Assembly (NCBI RefSeq): GCF_902167705.1
Contig: NZ_CABHMZ010000002.1
Location: 1 to 9,940 of the forward strand
Source: Streptococcus constellatus
GTDB taxonomy: Bacteria; Bacillota; Bacilli; Lactobacillales; Streptococcaceae
DNA length: 9,940 nt
Direction: 5' to 3'
Shown in pieces: positions 1 to 9,269 of this stretch. A program made the position numbers and the translations under genes. The first letter of the stretch is position 1; each line of letters begins with the position of its first letter. The notes under the pieces are model-generated. The model searched no databases, was not told the origin of the DNA, and was given only the letters and a program-made list of their open reading frames with translations.

Positions 1-631
1 AAAGTTGTTCGATGGCTGAAAACATGGCTTTGGCTGTTCTATCTGGTATCTTGAAGGCTAAGTAAAAACGAGTTTTTCGCTCTAGAAAAGTCGCTAAACA
101 CCCCTTGCTTTTGCCTCTGGAAGACACTACAGTATCAAGCTCCCAGTGGCCAAAAGTTTCACGATTCCGAACCTCTTTAGGACGTTTGGCAATCGGCGTG
201 CCAATCCTAAATGTCCCACGTGTTTCTTTGGGTTGTCGAGTTCTTCCTTTACGACGGAGGACGCTTAAATCCAGATCAATCAAACCAGCATAGAGCCAGT
301 TATAGATGGTTTTAAAAGCTACCATTGGCTTTTGTTCAAGCTGATAGCGCCCACAAATCTGTTCAGGCGACCAGGAGGATTTTAAACCGTTCTCAATTTC
401 CTTTTTCAACTTTGGTGTTAAACAAGACTTCCGACCTTTTTGCTTAGCCCTGTGGTCGTACTGTTCCTGTGCTAAGACTGCGGAATAACCATTTTGACAT
501 CGTCTTAACTCTCTTGAAATGGTAGACTTATGGACGCCAAGTTTACTTGCAATTTGGCAAGGTTTTAAACCTAATTCCAAGTAGGTTTCTATCTTTATTC
601 GGTCGGTTATGGTAAGATGGGAGTAGCTCAT
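1..631 (-). CDS. IS30-family transposase, N-terminal 210 residues (partial)
   Basis: This is the DDE transposase that cuts and joins the element's ends. The reading frame is open from the ATG at 629-631 to base 2, giving 210 codons without a stop, and it leaves the window. Residues 1-45 hold the IS30-type helix-turn-helix (LGLKPCQIASKLGVHKSTIS, then RELRR), which binds the terminal repeats. The motif WSPEQICGRY lies near residues 87-96. The catalytic core begins with GHWELDTV, whose Asp166 is the first acidic residue of the DDE triad; the second Asp and the Glu lie beyond the edge. GAGGAA, five bases before the ATG, is the ribosome binding site. The visible part has no lesion. The family assignment is firm, but whether the gene is intact cannot be seen. 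Confidence 0.9.
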   Translation of the reverse strand, partial: MSYSHLTITDRIKIETYLELGLKPCQIASKLGVHKSTISRELRRCQNGYSAVLAQEQYDHRAKQKGRKSCLTPKLKKEIENGLKSSWSPEQICGRYQLEQKPMVAFKTIYNWLYAGLIDLDLSVLRRKGRTRQPKETRGTFRIGTPIAKRPKEVRNRETFGHWELDTVVSSRGKSKGCLATFLERKTRFYLAFKIPDRTAKAMFSAIEQL

Positions 632-726
632 AGTTTTTCCTCGGGTTCTGTTTGTGTGGTTACTTACAGTTTACACCAATGAAACGCTATGAGATTTTTT
701 GTTGAACTATATTTTACAATTTATCA
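1..726 (-). mobile_element. IS30-family insertion sequence, 5' part, cut by the window edge
   Basis: The inner end of the element is placed at 726 because bases 617-726 match 9831-9940 in inverted orientation at 109 of 110 positions, and similarity stops sharply beyond that. The terminal sequence, read into the element, begins TGATAAATTGTAAAATATAG, and about 95 bases of leader separate it from the transposase start. The transposase fills the remainder to base 1. The other terminal repeat and the outer target duplication lie outside the window, so neither the completeness of the element nor its target duplication can be judged here. Confidence 0.9.
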
Positions 727-881
727 CTAGTAATATTTTAGGTGCCCAACTACATGTCATACATATTTTTGCTAGAAACTTTAAGCAAAATAAACTAATT
801 TTTTACTAATTTATTTGTACACACATTCTTTACATTGCTATTTGCTTGTATTTCTTTCTCCTTTCTTTCTCCTCTATTTTA

Positions 882-890
882 TGTTATATT
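882..890 (+). promoter_or_regulatory. Probable extended -10 promoter of def
   Basis: TGTTATATT fits the extended -10 pattern TGnTATAAT with one mismatch. The -35 position (about 862-867) falls in a pyrimidine-rich tract (851-878) and has no TTGACA-like hexamer, which extended -10 promoters tolerate. Transcription would start near 897 and give a leader of about 56 bases. The leader holds a weak hairpin (TTGGA 915-919, TCCAA 927-931) just before the AAAGGAG ribosome binding site at 941-947. Nothing else that I recognise lies between the IS end and def. Confidence 0.5.
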
Positions 891-952
891 TAACGTATAT
901 CAAAACAATTTAACTTGGAATAAAAATCCAATTTGAAAACAAAGGAGAAAAG

Positions 953-1567
953 ATGTCTGTTATTGAAAAATTAACAAAACCGGCTCATTCAATTGATATG
1001 AATGACATCATTCGTGAAGGGAATCCAACGCTTCGAGCAGTAGCAGAAGACGTTACTTTTCCACTTACAGATCAAGAAATTATCTTGGGTGAAAAGATGC
1101 TTCAATTTTTGAAAAATTCACAAGATCCTGTAATAGCTGAAAAAATGGGGCTTCGCGGCGGGGTTGGTCTAGCAGCTCCACAACTAGATATTTCTAAGCG
1201 AATTATTGCCGTCTTAGTTCCAAACATGCCAAACAAAGATGGCAATCCCCCTAAGGAGACCTATGCTTTACAAACAGTTATGTATAATGCTAAAGTAGTG
1301 GCACATTCTGTCCAAGATGCGGCACTTGCTGAAGGAGAAGGATGCTTATCAGTTGACCGCGAAGTTTCTGGTTATGTTGTTCGCCATGCACGTGTCACTG
1401 TTGACTATTTTGACAAAGAAGGCGAAAAACACCGCATCAAACTAAAAGGGTATAATGCTATCGTTGTGCAACACGAAATCGATCATACAAACGGTATTAT
1501 GTTTTATGACCGTATCAATGAAAAAGATCCTTTCGCTATCAAAGAAGGAATGTTAGTGATCGAATAG
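953..1567 (+). CDS. def: Peptide deformylase, type II
   Basis: This cytoplasmic metallohydrolase removes the N-formyl group from the initiator methionine of new proteins, before methionine aminopeptidase acts. The 204-residue product carries all three signature motifs: GVGLAAPQ (70-77), EGCLS (129-133) and HEIDH (174-178). Cys131, His174 and His178 should bind the catalytic metal, and Glu175 is the catalytic residue. The long segment between motifs 1 and 2 and the overall length fit the type II enzymes of Gram-positive bacteria. AAAGGAG, five bases upstream, supports the ATG at 953 over the internal Met16. The gene appears monocistronic, with its own promoter and a terminator starting at its stop codon. 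It converges with the small-protein unit to its right. Nothing suggests inactivation. Confidence 0.97.
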   Translation: MSVIEKLTKPAHSIDMNDIIREGNPTLRAVAEDVTFPLTDQEIILGEKMLQFLKNSQDPVIAEKMGLRGGVGLAAPQLDISKRIIAVLVPNMPNKDGNPPKETYALQTVMYNAKVVAHSVQDAALAEGEGCLSVDREVSGYVVRHARVTVDYFDKEGEKHRIKLKGYNAIVVQHEIDHTNGIMFYDRINEKDPFAIKEGMLVIE

Positions 1568-1606
1568 AAAAAGTAGGGTGAGAATAATTCTCACCCTACT
1601 TTTTCT
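1566..1606. terminator. Bidirectional rho-independent terminator
   Basis: A perfect 19-bp inverted repeat (1566-1584 with 1588-1606) encloses a 3-base loop. The GTAGGGTGAG core is flanked by an A run on one side and a T run on the other, so either strand gives a hairpin followed by a U tract. It starts inside the def stop codon and ends four bases before the stop of the convergent GlsB-like gene, so it can end both transcripts. Confidence 0.95.
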
Positions 1607-1609
1607 ATA

Positions 1610-1840
1610 TTAACTCCCTCTCTTCCAGAAAATAGCAAGGAGAATAATGGCTCCTAATACAGATGGAATAATGGCTGTTTCTGATAAATGAGGTCCCCAA
1701 TTTCCAAATAGAGCTTGACCAAGCCATGCCCCAAACCAGCCTAATAAGATCTTTCCAATGCAGCCCATTTTCTCTCCACGATTAGTGATTGCTGCTGCAA
1801 TCAGACCAATAATAAAGCCAACAAACATACTTCCAATCAT
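1610..1840 (-). CDS. GlsB/YeaQ/YmgE-family small membrane protein
   Basis: The 76-residue, glycine-rich, very hydrophobic protein has three predicted membrane segments at about residues 2-18, 27-45 and 54-71. The pattern GFIIGLIAAAI, then GCIGKILLGWFGAWLG, then GAIILLAIFW is typical of the transglycosylase-associated / GlsB-YeaQ-YmgE family. Members sit in the cytoplasmic membrane and are often linked to envelope or general stress, but their biochemical role is unknown; the name transglycosylase-associated does not imply enzyme activity. AAGGAG, seven bases before the ATG at 1840, supports the start. The gene probably belongs to a short transcript from the promoter near 2073-2100, with a possible small ORF in its leader. 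It ends at the bidirectional terminator shared with def. Confidence 0.88.
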   Translation of the reverse strand: MIGSMFVGFIIGLIAAAITNRGEKMGCIGKILLGWFGAWLGQALFGNWGPHLSETAIIPSVLGAIILLAIFWKRGS

Positions 1841-2026
1841 TTATTTCTCCTTCCTGATATTCTGCAACGTCAAACATCTCTTCAAATAACAAGGGGAGTT
1901 ACTTTTTTGAAAGACAACCAAACTTAAAAGTACTATCGATGCAAGCATTGTCTTTAGGAAAAATTCACGTGCATGATAAAAATTTCTTTGAGTTTTTTTA
2001 GCTTCTGCTGAAATAGTTAATTGCAT
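1841..2026 (-). CDS. Uncertain 61-codon ORF upstream of the GlsB-like gene
   Basis: I do not recognise this protein. The frame runs 61 codons from the ATG at 2026, and its TAA stop is directly followed by the ATG of the GlsB-like gene. The ribosome binding site of that gene lies inside its last codons, which would allow translational coupling. The product has a charged N-terminal part (residues 1-23) and one hydrophobic stretch, FFLKTMLASIVLLSLVVF, that could span a membrane, then a basic tail with two cysteines. Its own ribosome binding site is poor (AAGG about seven bases before the ATG). It may be a genuine leader or small membrane peptide, or a chance frame in a roughly 225-base leader. 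Confidence 0.3.
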   Translation of the reverse strand: MQLTISAEAKKTQRNFYHAREFFLKTMLASIVLLSLVVFQKSNSPCYLKRCLTLQNIRKEK

Positions 2027-2072
2027 AACAAAACCTTTTTATTGGCAAATGTCATACAAAGAACAACCGTAA

Positions 2073-2100
2073 TCTATAAATTTTGTAAAAAGCTTTACAA
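2073..2100 (-). promoter_or_regulatory. Probable promoter of the GlsB-like unit, with overlapping inverted repeat
   Basis: On the minus strand TTGTAA (2095-2100), a 16-base spacer and TATAGA (2073-2078) make a plausible sigma-A promoter, with a start near 2066 and a leader of about 225 bases. A perfect inverted repeat, TTGTAAA-AAGC-TTTACAA (2083-2100), covers the -35 hexamer and part of the spacer, where a repressor or activator could bind. No known operator was matched. Confidence 0.45.
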
Positions 2101-2265
2101 GCAGTAAAAATTTTCACTTAAACATGTATATTTTAGTCTAGTCTTTGGAAAAATACCTAGCTGTTCGTGGAAAATTAATACTATTTCGCGAATAAACCAG
2201 CGGGAATTCTCGGTTGGAAACAGCCGTATCAGTTGAAAATCCCGCATTCATCAAAAGAAGACGTC

Positions 2266-5200
2266 TTAAAACAAATCATCAAACAAACTTAGCTGATTGT
2301 CTTCTGGCATATTGCCCAGGATGCCCATATCGTCCATTTTTTCGACTAAAGTAGCTGATAACCCACCACGTTTTCGCAACTCAGTCTTGGAGAGGAATTC
2401 TCCCTCTGCCCGCGCTTTAACCAATTGATTTGCAACGTTGTCACCCAGACCGTCCATGGCAGAAAATGGAGGAATCAACATATCTCCGTCAATCAGAAAT
2501 TCTGTCGCGTCACTCTTATAAAGATCGAGTTTCCCAAATTTAAACCCTCTCTCCAACATTTCATTGACGATTTCCAAGGTTGTATACAGGTCAATTTCTA
2601 CATTGGACGCTTCATTATTTTTACGTTTTTCAGAGATTTCATTCATTTTGCGCTTAACTGAATCTAATCCGCTACTCATGACTTTAATATCAAAGGCTTT
2701 GGCACGGATAGAAAAGTAAGCACAATAGTAATAAATCGGATGATGTACTTTGAAATAAGCTACCCGTAGAGCCATCATTACGTAGGCAGCTGCATGGGCT
2801 TTAGGAAACATGTACTTGATTTTTCCGCAAGATTCAATATACCATTCAGGGACATTGTTTTCTTTCATAGCGGCAATATAACCATTACGCTCTTCGTCAG
2901 AAATTTTCAACCATGCACCTTTCCGCACACGCTCCATAATGGTAAAGGCCATTTTTGGTTCTAAGCCCTTGTGCATGAGATAGACCATGATGTCGTCCCG
3001 ACAACCGATAACGGTAGATAAGTCCGCAATTCCCTGCTTAATTAAATCTTGTGCATTTCCAAGCCATACGTCCGTACCATGTGACAGACCTGATAATTGA
3101 AGTAATTCTGCGAAAGTTGTTGGGTGAGTTTCATCCACCATGCCCCGTACAAAGTTGGTTCCAAACTCAGGAATCCCCAGCATACCAGTTGCCGTACCTA
3201 TTTGCTCTTGTGTCACTCCCAGAACATCTGTTCCTGAAAAGAGTGCCATAACTTCCTTATCATCCATAGGAATATCATTAGGGTCAATACCTGATAAATC
3301 CTGCAATTTCCGAATCATAGTCGGATCATCATGACCGAGCACATCGAGTTTCAGGACATTTTCATCAATATCATGAAAATTAAAATGGGTCGTTTGCCAT
3401 TCGGCAGTCAGGTCATCTGCTGGATATTGAACCGGCGTGAAATCGTAAACGTCCATGTAGTTTGGAATAACAACAATCCCACCAGGGTGCTGTCCGGTCG
3501 TTCGTTTAACACCTGATGCACCTTGCGCCAATCGCTCGACTTCTGCATCGCGATAAAATTTATTGTAATCTCGCTCATAACCTTTCACGAAACCATAGGC
3601 TGTCTTAGCTGCAACCGTACCAACAGTACCAGCCCGAAAGGCATATTCCTCCCCAAAAATGTCTCGAACATCTAAGTGGGCACTAGGCTGATCCTCTCCA
3701 GAGAAGTTCAAGTCAATATCAGGGACCTTGTCTCCGTCAAATCCAAGGAAGGTCTCGAAAGGAATATCCTGGCCATTCTTGCTCAGCTTGTGGCCGCATT
3801 TTGGACAGTCCTTATCCGGCATATCAAAGCCAGAACCATAGGAGCCATCCGTGATGAACTCACTGTATTGACATTTACCACAGACATAGTGGGGTGACAA
3901 AGGATTGACCTCAGTAATCCCAATCATGGTCGCCACAAAACTGGAGCCAACCGAACCACGCGAACCAACTAAATAGCCTCGTTTATTAGAACGCTGTACA
4001 AGCATTTGTGAAGCCAAATAAATCACGGCAAAACCATTCCCCAAAATAGAGGATAATTCCCGTTCAATTCGATGATCTACAATATCTGGTAATGGATTAC
4101 CATAGATTTCAAAAGCCTTTGCGTAAGTCAACTCAGCGACTTTTTCTTCAGATTTATCAATAAATGGTGTATAGAGGTCCCCTTTTACCACTTCAATTGG
4201 CTCAAAGGTTAACGCCAACTGATTGGGATTCTCAATGACTACTTGTCGAGCTAGTTCATCACCTAAAAAAGCGAATTCATCCAGCATTTCATTGGTTGTA
4301 CGGAAATGTGCTTTGGGAAGCGGAGCTGGTTGAGCATTTTCACCGTGACCTATGGTCCGGTTAATCATGGCACCTTGTCCCAAACTCCTAACGATAATCT
4401 CCCGATAAATTTCTTCCTCAGGCTCAATATAATGCACATCTCCCGTAGCCAGAACTGGTTTGTCTAGTCGTTTTCCAACTTCAATCAAATTCTTGATGAT
4501 TGTGTGCAGCTCCTCCATATCCTTAACCTGCTCTTTGGCAATCAATGGAGCATAAATCGCTGGAGGCATGATTTCGATAAAGTCATAATATTTCGCTACT
4601 TCGACAGCCGCATCCAGACCCTGTGAAACAACCGCATCAAACACTTCTCCTTCTGAACAAGCAGTTCCTAGAACCAAGCCTTCTCGATGCGCATCCAAAA
4701 CCGTTCGCGGAATCCGTGGTACACCTTCAAAATATTTAGTATTGGACAGACTGACCAATTTGAAAATATTCTTCAACCCTGTTTGATTTTTCACATAAAT
4801 CGTAGCGTGTTTCACTCGTGCTTTTTTATAGGAATTTTCATCCACCAAATCCGTATTCAACTTATTAAGATTGGTAATTCCACGCTTTTCTGCTACATCT
4901 CTGATGAAGATAAATAGCAGTCGTCCTGTCGCTTCCGCATCGTAATTGGCCATGTGGTGATGGTCAAGCGATACTTGAAAACGCTTGGTTAGAGGCCCCA
5001 AACCATGCCGCTTGTATTCTGGATAGAGGTTGCGGGCAAATTCCAGCGTGTCAATGACTGGTTGGGTAATTTTCGGCAAGCCATGACGCTCATAGTTGAC
5101 ATTCATAAAGCCCACATCAAAGGTAGCATTATGGGCGACAAGTACCGCATCTTTGCAAAATTCCTGAAATTCCTGTAAAACTTGCTCAAGTGGTTTCGCA

Positions 5201-6660
5201 TTTTTAACATGTTCATCTGTAATTCCCGTCAAATCTGTTGTAAACGCACTCAAAGGGTGTCCTGGATTAATAAATTCGTCAAATTCCGCGATGACATTGC
5301 CCTTGTACATCTTGCTGGCTGCCACCTGAATCAAATCATTATAAATAGCAGACAAACCAGTCGTTTCTACGTCAAAGACAACATAAGTGGCTTCTCTCAA
5401 CTCCATATCTATTTCATTGTAAGTAATGGGCACACGATCTTCAACAATATTGGCTTCCATACCATAAATCAACTGAATCCCGGCTTTTTTAGCAACTTTA
5501 TAACCATGAGGAAAGCTCTGCACATTGCCGTGGTCAGTAATCGCAACTGCTTTATGCCCCCACTTCGCAGCTGTCGCAATCAAGTCTTCAACTTCTGGTA
5601 GGGCATCCATAGTTGACATATTGGTATGCGCGTGAAATTCAATTCGTTTCTCACCTTCAGGCATGAGATCTTTACGGTCATAATGCACCACTTCCTGTAC
5701 ATCTTGTACATTCATAGTCAAATCATGCGTGAAGTTATTCATTTCAATATTTCCACGTACACGCAACCATGAATTTTTCTTAATCATGTCATATTTCTTA
5801 GCTTCTTCTTCATTTTTAAACCATTTCTGAAGCGCAAAGCTAGAAGTATAATCGGTCATCTTAAAATTAATGAGTACGCGCCCTGTGCGAGTAACCTTTT
5901 TTTCAAGATCGAAAACCATTCCTTCAAAGACAATCCGATTTTCCTCAGTCTGAATGGCATTCATCTGCGTGATTTCAGCTTTATCCAATTTTGGTCGTGC
6001 AGTAGCTTTTTTCGCTTGAAAACCAGAGTAACTTGTCTTTTCTTCAACAGGTGGAGCTGCCATTTTCTGCAGCGCTTCTATGGCTTTTAGAGCTTCATCA
6101 TTCGCTGCTTGTACAATCTTTTCTTTCTCAGCTTGGAAAGTTTCGACTTGCTGCTGTGTTAAAGCATCGCTTGCCTTAACCTGACATTGAAACTGTGGAA
6201 AACCAAACTTGACCAACTGTTTTGCCAAATTTGGCAAATGAATCTTCTGAAAATGATCCGTATCAATGCTTGAAGGACCTTCAATCACTAGTTGATTTCC
6301 TTCAGCATGCACCTTCAACCGGTGATATATACTGCGAAATCCCTGACTAGTACAAGGACCTTCTGTAAAAGCTTCTTGATAATAAGCCTGCAATAACTCA
6401 TCTGTGAAATCTTTGTTTATTGTCCTTATCTCAAAAACTGCTTGATTCCCCGTTTTAGAAAATTCTTCCTTCAAGCACTTTTTCAATTCTTGAAATATGT
6501 CAATCGGCAAAATTTCTGTAAAAGCAAAATGAAATTCCCAGATATGGCTGACTTTATGCACCAGAACTTGCTCAATTTCTGCATGTAAAAAGGCACTTGA
6601 TTGTCTCATATCAAGTGGCATATTGATCTGATTCATTAAAATTTCAAACGTTGATGACAT
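2266..6660 (-). CDS. polC: DNA polymerase III PolC, Gram-positive replicative polymerase
   Basis: PolC is the essential replicative polymerase of low-GC Gram-positive bacteria and carries its own proofreading exonuclease. The 1464-residue length is normal. Domains in order: an N-terminal region (1-235) with a coiled-coil-like stretch near 165-200; an OB fold (about 240-325); and a PHP domain with His343/His345, Asp376/His377 and GDVHY (740-744). The PHP domain is split by a DnaQ-type exonuclease (about 423-585) with Asp430/Glu432, Asp515 and His569/Asp574. A zinc site has Cys927, Cys930, Cys952 and Cys955. The polymerase core has PDIDLNFS (Asp981, Asp983) and DVLGHDD (Asp1106). The C-terminal QLSLFDDLF is a sliding-clamp-binding motif. 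All key residues are present. GAGGG, seven to eight bases before the ATG, fixes the start. No strong terminator follows the gene, so some readthrough toward the GlsB-like unit is possible. Confidence 0.98.
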   Translation of the reverse strand: MSSTFEILMNQINMPLDMRQSSAFLHAEIEQVLVHKVSHIWEFHFAFTEILPIDIFQELKKCLKEEFSKTGNQAVFEIRTINKDFTDELLQAYYQEAFTEGPCTSQGFRSIYHRLKVHAEGNQLVIEGPSSIDTDHFQKIHLPNLAKQLVKFGFPQFQCQVKASDALTQQQVETFQAEKEKIVQAANDEALKAIEALQKMAAPPVEEKTSYSGFQAKKATARPKLDKAEITQMNAIQTEENRIVFEGMVFDLEKKVTRTGRVLINFKMTDYTSSFALQKWFKNEEEAKKYDMIKKNSWLRVRGNIEMNNFTHDLTMNVQDVQEVVHYDRKDLMPEGEKRIEFHAHTNMSTMDALPEVEDLIATAAKWGHKAVAITDHGNVQSFPHGYKVAKKAGIQLIYGMEANIVEDRVPITYNEIDMELREATYVVFDVETTGLSAIYNDLIQVAASKMYKGNVIAEFDEFINPGHPLSAFTTDLTGITDEHVKNAKPLEQVLQEFQEFCKDAVLVAHNATFDVGFMNVNYERHGLPKITQPVIDTLEFARNLYPEYKRHGLGPLTKRFQVSLDHHHMANYDAEATGRLLFIFIRDVAEKRGITNLNKLNTDLVDENSYKKARVKHATIYVKNQTGLKNIFKLVSLSNTKYFEGVPRIPRTVLDAHREGLVLGTACSEGEVFDAVVSQGLDAAVEVAKYYDFIEIMPPAIYAPLIAKEQVKDMEELHTIIKNLIEVGKRLDKPVLATGDVHYIEPEEEIYREIIVRSLGQGAMINRTIGHGENAQPAPLPKAHFRTTNEMLDEFAFLGDELARQVVIENPNQLALTFEPIEVVKGDLYTPFIDKSEEKVAELTYAKAFEIYGNPLPDIVDHRIERELSSILGNGFAVIYLASQMLVQRSNKRGYLVGSRGSVGSSFVATMIGITEVNPLSPHYVCGKCQYSEFITDGSYGSGFDMPDKDCPKCGHKLSKNGQDIPFETFLGFDGDKVPDIDLNFSGEDQPSAHLDVRDIFGEEYAFRAGTVGTVAAKTAYGFVKGYERDYNKFYRDAEVERLAQGASGVKRTTGQHPGGIVVIPNYMDVYDFTPVQYPADDLTAEWQTTHFNFHDIDENVLKLDVLGHDDPTMIRKLQDLSGIDPNDIPMDDKEVMALFSGTDVLGVTQEQIGTATGMLGIPEFGTNFVRGMVDETHPTTFAELLQLSGLSHGTDVWLGNAQDLIKQGIADLSTVIGCRDDIMVYLMHKGLEPKMAFTIMERVRKGAWLKISDEERNGYIAAMKENNVPEWYIESCGKIKYMFPKAHAAAYVMMALRVAYFKVHHPIYYYCAYFSIRAKAFDIKVMSSGLDSVKRKMNEISEKRKNNEASNVEIDLYTTLEIVNEMLERGFKFGKLDLYKSDATEFLIDGDMLIPPFSAMDGLGDNVANQLVKARAEGEFLSKTELRKRGGLSATLVEKMDDMGILGNMPEDNQLSLFDDLF

Positions 6661-6687
6661 CTTTTTCCCTCGCCTTGTAATGACACT

Positions 6688-6696
6688 ATTCTACCA
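6688..6696 (-). promoter_or_regulatory. Possible extended -10 promoter of polC
   Basis: On the minus strand TGGTAGAAT matches TGnTATAAT with one mismatch and lies 28 bases before the ATG, so the leader would be short. No good -35 hexamer is present. A second candidate, TATACT at 6751-6756 with a poor -35 (TGTGAC, spacer 17), lies further upstream. The rest of the region between polC and lppC (to 6898) shows only AT-rich sequence and a 10-base GCTAGCTAGC palindrome at 6784-6793. Confidence 0.35.
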
Positions 6697-6898
6697 TAAA
6701 ACAAAGGATTTTTCGATTAAAAAATAAAGAATCCCCTTTATCTTGCCATTAGTATAAACCATTTTTATTTTAAGTCACATCTTGCTAGCTAGCTTAAGAG
6801 TAAGTATCTGGAAAATATAAGCACCTTTACTATAATAAAATAGGAAAATCTTAGTCCACTTTTTCACACATTCACAAAGCACAAGCTAAAAGACAAAG

Positions 6899-6938
6899 AA
6901 AAAACAGAATCCCTCAAAATAAGGGCGTTCTGTTTTTC
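6899..6938 (-). terminator. Rho-independent terminator of lppC
   Basis: AAAAACAGAA (6900-6909) pairs with TTCTGTTTTT (6928-6937), and an inner CCCT (6911-6914) pairs with AGGG (6922-6925). On the minus strand the hairpin is followed by a T run. It begins eight bases after the lppC stop codon and would insulate polC from lppC transcription. Confidence 0.9.
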
Positions 6939-6945
6939 CTTCCTA

Positions 6946-7800
6946 TTATTTATAACCTTGTAACGCTTTTTGGCGTTCTTCAGTTTGGCCTTTCGCATCT
7001 AATTTTTTGCCTTTGTAAACTGTGCTTTCCCATGAACCATACATTGGATTTGGGAAGATAATGAATTTTTCGCCAAATTCTTTCTTTAATTCTTCCAATT
7101 TCTTGCCACGTTCATCAGCTGATGTCTTTGAGAAATCTGCAAAGTCAACCAGATTATCTCCTAGCAACATAACTAGATTCGTTTTTTCCTGAACTTTTTG
7201 ACGGCGACCTTCTTTTGATTTCACGCCTTTTTCTAAAAACATCAAATGATCTTTCCCTTGTACAGGAATACCTTCTTTTTCTAAGTTCTTAATCGTTGCA
7301 TCTACTTGATTTGCCGCACGGTCAGAAATATAGTAGATTTGAACACCATTTTGATGAGCATATTGAAGAAATTCTTTCGCACCAGGAACGGCTTTAGCTG
7401 AAGCTTTCTGTACCCAAGCATCCCAATTTTTAGGATTAAAAGCTGTGCCGTCTTTGACATTCTGTACTTGGTAAGGGCTATTGTCTAAGACCGTTTCATC
7501 CAAGTCAAGAACGATTGAATAGGGCTTATCTGTCGGCTTTTGCAGTAATTCTTTCAATCGGTTCGTGGCGACATTATAACCTTGTAGATACAGAGCCTTC
7601 GCTTCATCAGACTTTTGATACCAAAGTGTGCCCATGGTATTTTCTCTTGAGCGCAATTGATCATAAGTCATCGTAACTTTATTGTCAGATGTGTTGCTTT
7701 GCGTAGCCTTATTATCAGTTGCTTTTGTCCCACAACTAGTCAATAAAATAACTGAAGCAAGAGCTGAAAAAATTGTGATTGTGGCTTTAGATGATTTCAT
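6946..7800 (-). CDS. lppC: Class C acid phosphatase lipoprotein, e(P4)/LppC family
   Basis: The product is a 284-residue surface lipoprotein of the HAD superfamily. A signal peptide (about residues 1-22) ends in the lipobox LLTSC, so Cys23 should be lipidated and the enzyme anchored outside the membrane. A polar linker rich in Thr, Asn and Asp follows. The catalytic motif DLDETVLDN begins at Asp99, the expected nucleophile, with Asp101 as acid/base. Motif II is the YISDR region (Ser159-Asp160), the Lys/Arg-rich 194-202 segment is the likely motif III, and GDNLVDF (214-220) supplies the metal-binding Asp residues. Relatives remove phosphate from nucleoside monophosphates and other small esters, which can support nucleoside or cofactor uptake; the substrate here is inferred. 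AGGAGG ten bases before the ATG, a strong promoter and a terminator make this a single-gene unit. Confidence 0.93.
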   Translation of the reverse strand: MKSSKATITIFSALASVILLTSCGTKATDNKATQSNTSDNKVTMTYDQLRSRENTMGTLWYQKSDEAKALYLQGYNVATNRLKELLQKPTDKPYSIVLDLDETVLDNSPYQVQNVKDGTAFNPKNWDAWVQKASAKAVPGAKEFLQYAHQNGVQIYYISDRAANQVDATIKNLEKEGIPVQGKDHLMFLEKGVKSKEGRRQKVQEKTNLVMLLGDNLVDFADFSKTSADERGKKLEELKKEFGEKFIIFPNPMYGSWESTVYKGKKLDAKGQTEERQKALQGYK

Positions 7801-7833
7801 AAAACCAATTCCTCCTAATATTAATCTATCAAA

Positions 7834-7862
7834 ATTATAGCGTTTTCATAAAAACATTTCAA
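7834..7862 (-). promoter_or_regulatory. Near-consensus sigma-A promoter of lppC
   Basis: On the minus strand TTGAAA (7857-7862), an exact 17-base spacer and a perfect TATAAT (7834-7839) lie 34 bases before the lppC ATG. Transcription would start near 7827. The promoter is complete and lies about 68 bases downstream of the intron's 3' end, so the intron insertion should not have removed lppC expression. Confidence 0.85.
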
Positions 7863-7967
7863 GTTATCTGACCAATTATACAGACGAAAAACAGATTGGC
7901 AGAAAAATGTCCAATAAATCCATCAAAAAATCGACTAGGAGCTAATTTCTAGTTACTCTCACACTAC

Positions 7968-7998
7968 CCGTACGTGCCGTTCGGCATACGGCGGTTCA
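7968..7998 (-). ncRNA. Group II intron domain V (catalytic hairpin)
   Basis: On the minus strand the hairpin has an apical GCC-GAAC-GGC stem-loop, the two-base bulge region in CACGTACGG, and a lower stem opposite CCGCCGTAT. This is the active-site domain of a group II ribozyme, with CGC in the triad position as in class IIC. The lower stem does not pair well: the 3' strand reads GGGTAGT where GGTGGT would pair with ACCGCC. Pairing requires one extra G to bulge out and still leaves a C/A mismatch. The domain overlaps the stop codon of the maturase gene. Confidence 0.8.
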
Positions 7999-9269
7999 AC
8001 TAACTTTTAACGCATGTCGTTCAAGATAATAATCTAAACAGCTAACCAGTCCTCGTTTTGCGAGGGCTGGTTTTGATATAGCTTGCTTGAATACCGACTT
8101 GGTCGCAACCAATTGATAGTGCTCACCCCAACCTGAGAATTTATCCGCTATCCATTTAGGAACGCCTAATTTTAGTAATCCCCATAGTCGTCTCGATTTC
8201 TTCTATTGTTTCCAGATAATCATTTGGATACGAGTTCTCAAACGCTCATCTATTTGAGTTACTACCTTTTTCATGTCGCCAAGAGAAAAATAGTTTATCC
8301 ACCCTCGTATAACCCAGTTTAATCGCTCAATATGTATTGTTAGGTCCATACTCCACTTTCTAGTCATCAGTCGTTTCAACTTTCGTTTAAAACTCTGAAC
8401 ACTATCCTGATGAGGACGACTCTTCCAACCTTGCGGAGACTTCCAAAAACCAAAACCTAGGTACTTGAGTTGGCTAGGTTTCACGATTTTAGTTTTTGTC
8501 ATGTTCACTTTCAGCTCCAATCACTTCTCAATAAAGCGACTGACTGAGTACATAACTCACTTGGCAACTGCTTCGCTCCTAACCGTGATTCCGCAATCAT
8601 CTGCGTACCGAATGCAATAAAGACCTCGTTTCTCTAGTTCCTTATCCAACTCATTAAGCATGATATTTGATAACAGCGGAGATAAGTTACCCCCTTGAGG
8701 TATCCCTACAAGAGTCTTGTGACGTTGATCATTGATAATTACCCCCAATGAAGGTATTTCTGAATCAGTAATTCTGTATCTCCATCATGAATAATATTCT
8801 GCACTAGAGACATGAGTCTATCTTGCGGTACTGTGTCGGAGAATTTCTCTAGGTCAATATCCACAATCCACTCATAACCATCATTAAGGCACTCAAATAA
8901 CTTGACAATGGCTGTCTCACAAGAACGATTTGGTCTGAAACCATAGCTGTATTCTGAGAAACGAACTTCACAGACTGGACTCAAGACTTGAACGATAGCC
9001 TATTGTATCATTCTGTCCGTGACAGTTGGGATTCCTAGGTTGCGGATGTCTCCATTGGGTTTCGGAATTTCAACTCTGAGTACGGGCTGAGGTTTATCCT
9101 TCCTCTCCCTGATAAGCTGTTTTGTTTCTCGCCAGTTTTGACGGAGATAGCCGTCCATCTGTTCGATAGTAATTCCATCGATACCAGCAGATCCTTTATT
9201 AGTTTTCACCTGTTTATAAGCTTCAAGCATATTGTTACGAGATAATATCATACTTAGCAATTCTGACAT
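7996..9269 (-). pseudogene. ltrA: Group II intron reverse transcriptase/maturase, inactivated
   Basis: When intact this protein helps the intron fold and copies it into new sites. Reading from the ATG at 9269 (AAAGGGA about 10 bases upstream), the frame recovers a protein of about 424 residues ending at TGA 7996-7998 once the lesions are bridged. There are five: TAG at 9000-9002 (after DRMIQ), a one-base deletion near 8745 in LHxGVIIN, TGA at 8557-8559, TGA at 8521-8523, and TAG at 8203-8205 (after IIWKQ). Recognisable parts in order: the N-terminal RT region (GSAGIDG, EIPKPNG), motif A DIDLEKFSD (reconstructed Asp139), PQGGNLSPLLSN, RYADD (YADD at about 222-225), the thumb/X region (KYLGFGFWKS, RGWINYF) and the C-terminal part (LWGLLKLGVPKWIADK, SCLDYYLERHALKVS). 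Motif A has Ser where FFD is usual. No single fragment contains all polymerase motifs, so no activity is expected. Confidence 0.93.

Noticed and set aside
3..65. A + strand frame at the left edge that looks like the C-terminus of a protein ending in ILKAK
   Set aside because: The minus strand of the same bases continues the IS30 transposase frame without interruption into its catalytic core, so the + strand frame is a shadow.
5182..5601. A 139-codon open frame on the + strand
   Set aside because: It lies wholly inside polC on the opposite strand, has no ribosome binding site and resembles no family; the same holds for the other + strand frames across 2425-4917.
6784..6793. GCTAGCTAGC palindrome upstream of polC, considered as an operator
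   Set aside because: It is short, self-repetitive and about 125 bases from the polC start, with no clear promoter next to it.
8203..9269. The interrupted maturase frames as separate small genes or as programmed recoding
   Set aside because: The pieces are consecutive parts of one known protein, lack their own ribosome binding sites, and no slippery site or recoding structure was seen at the stops.
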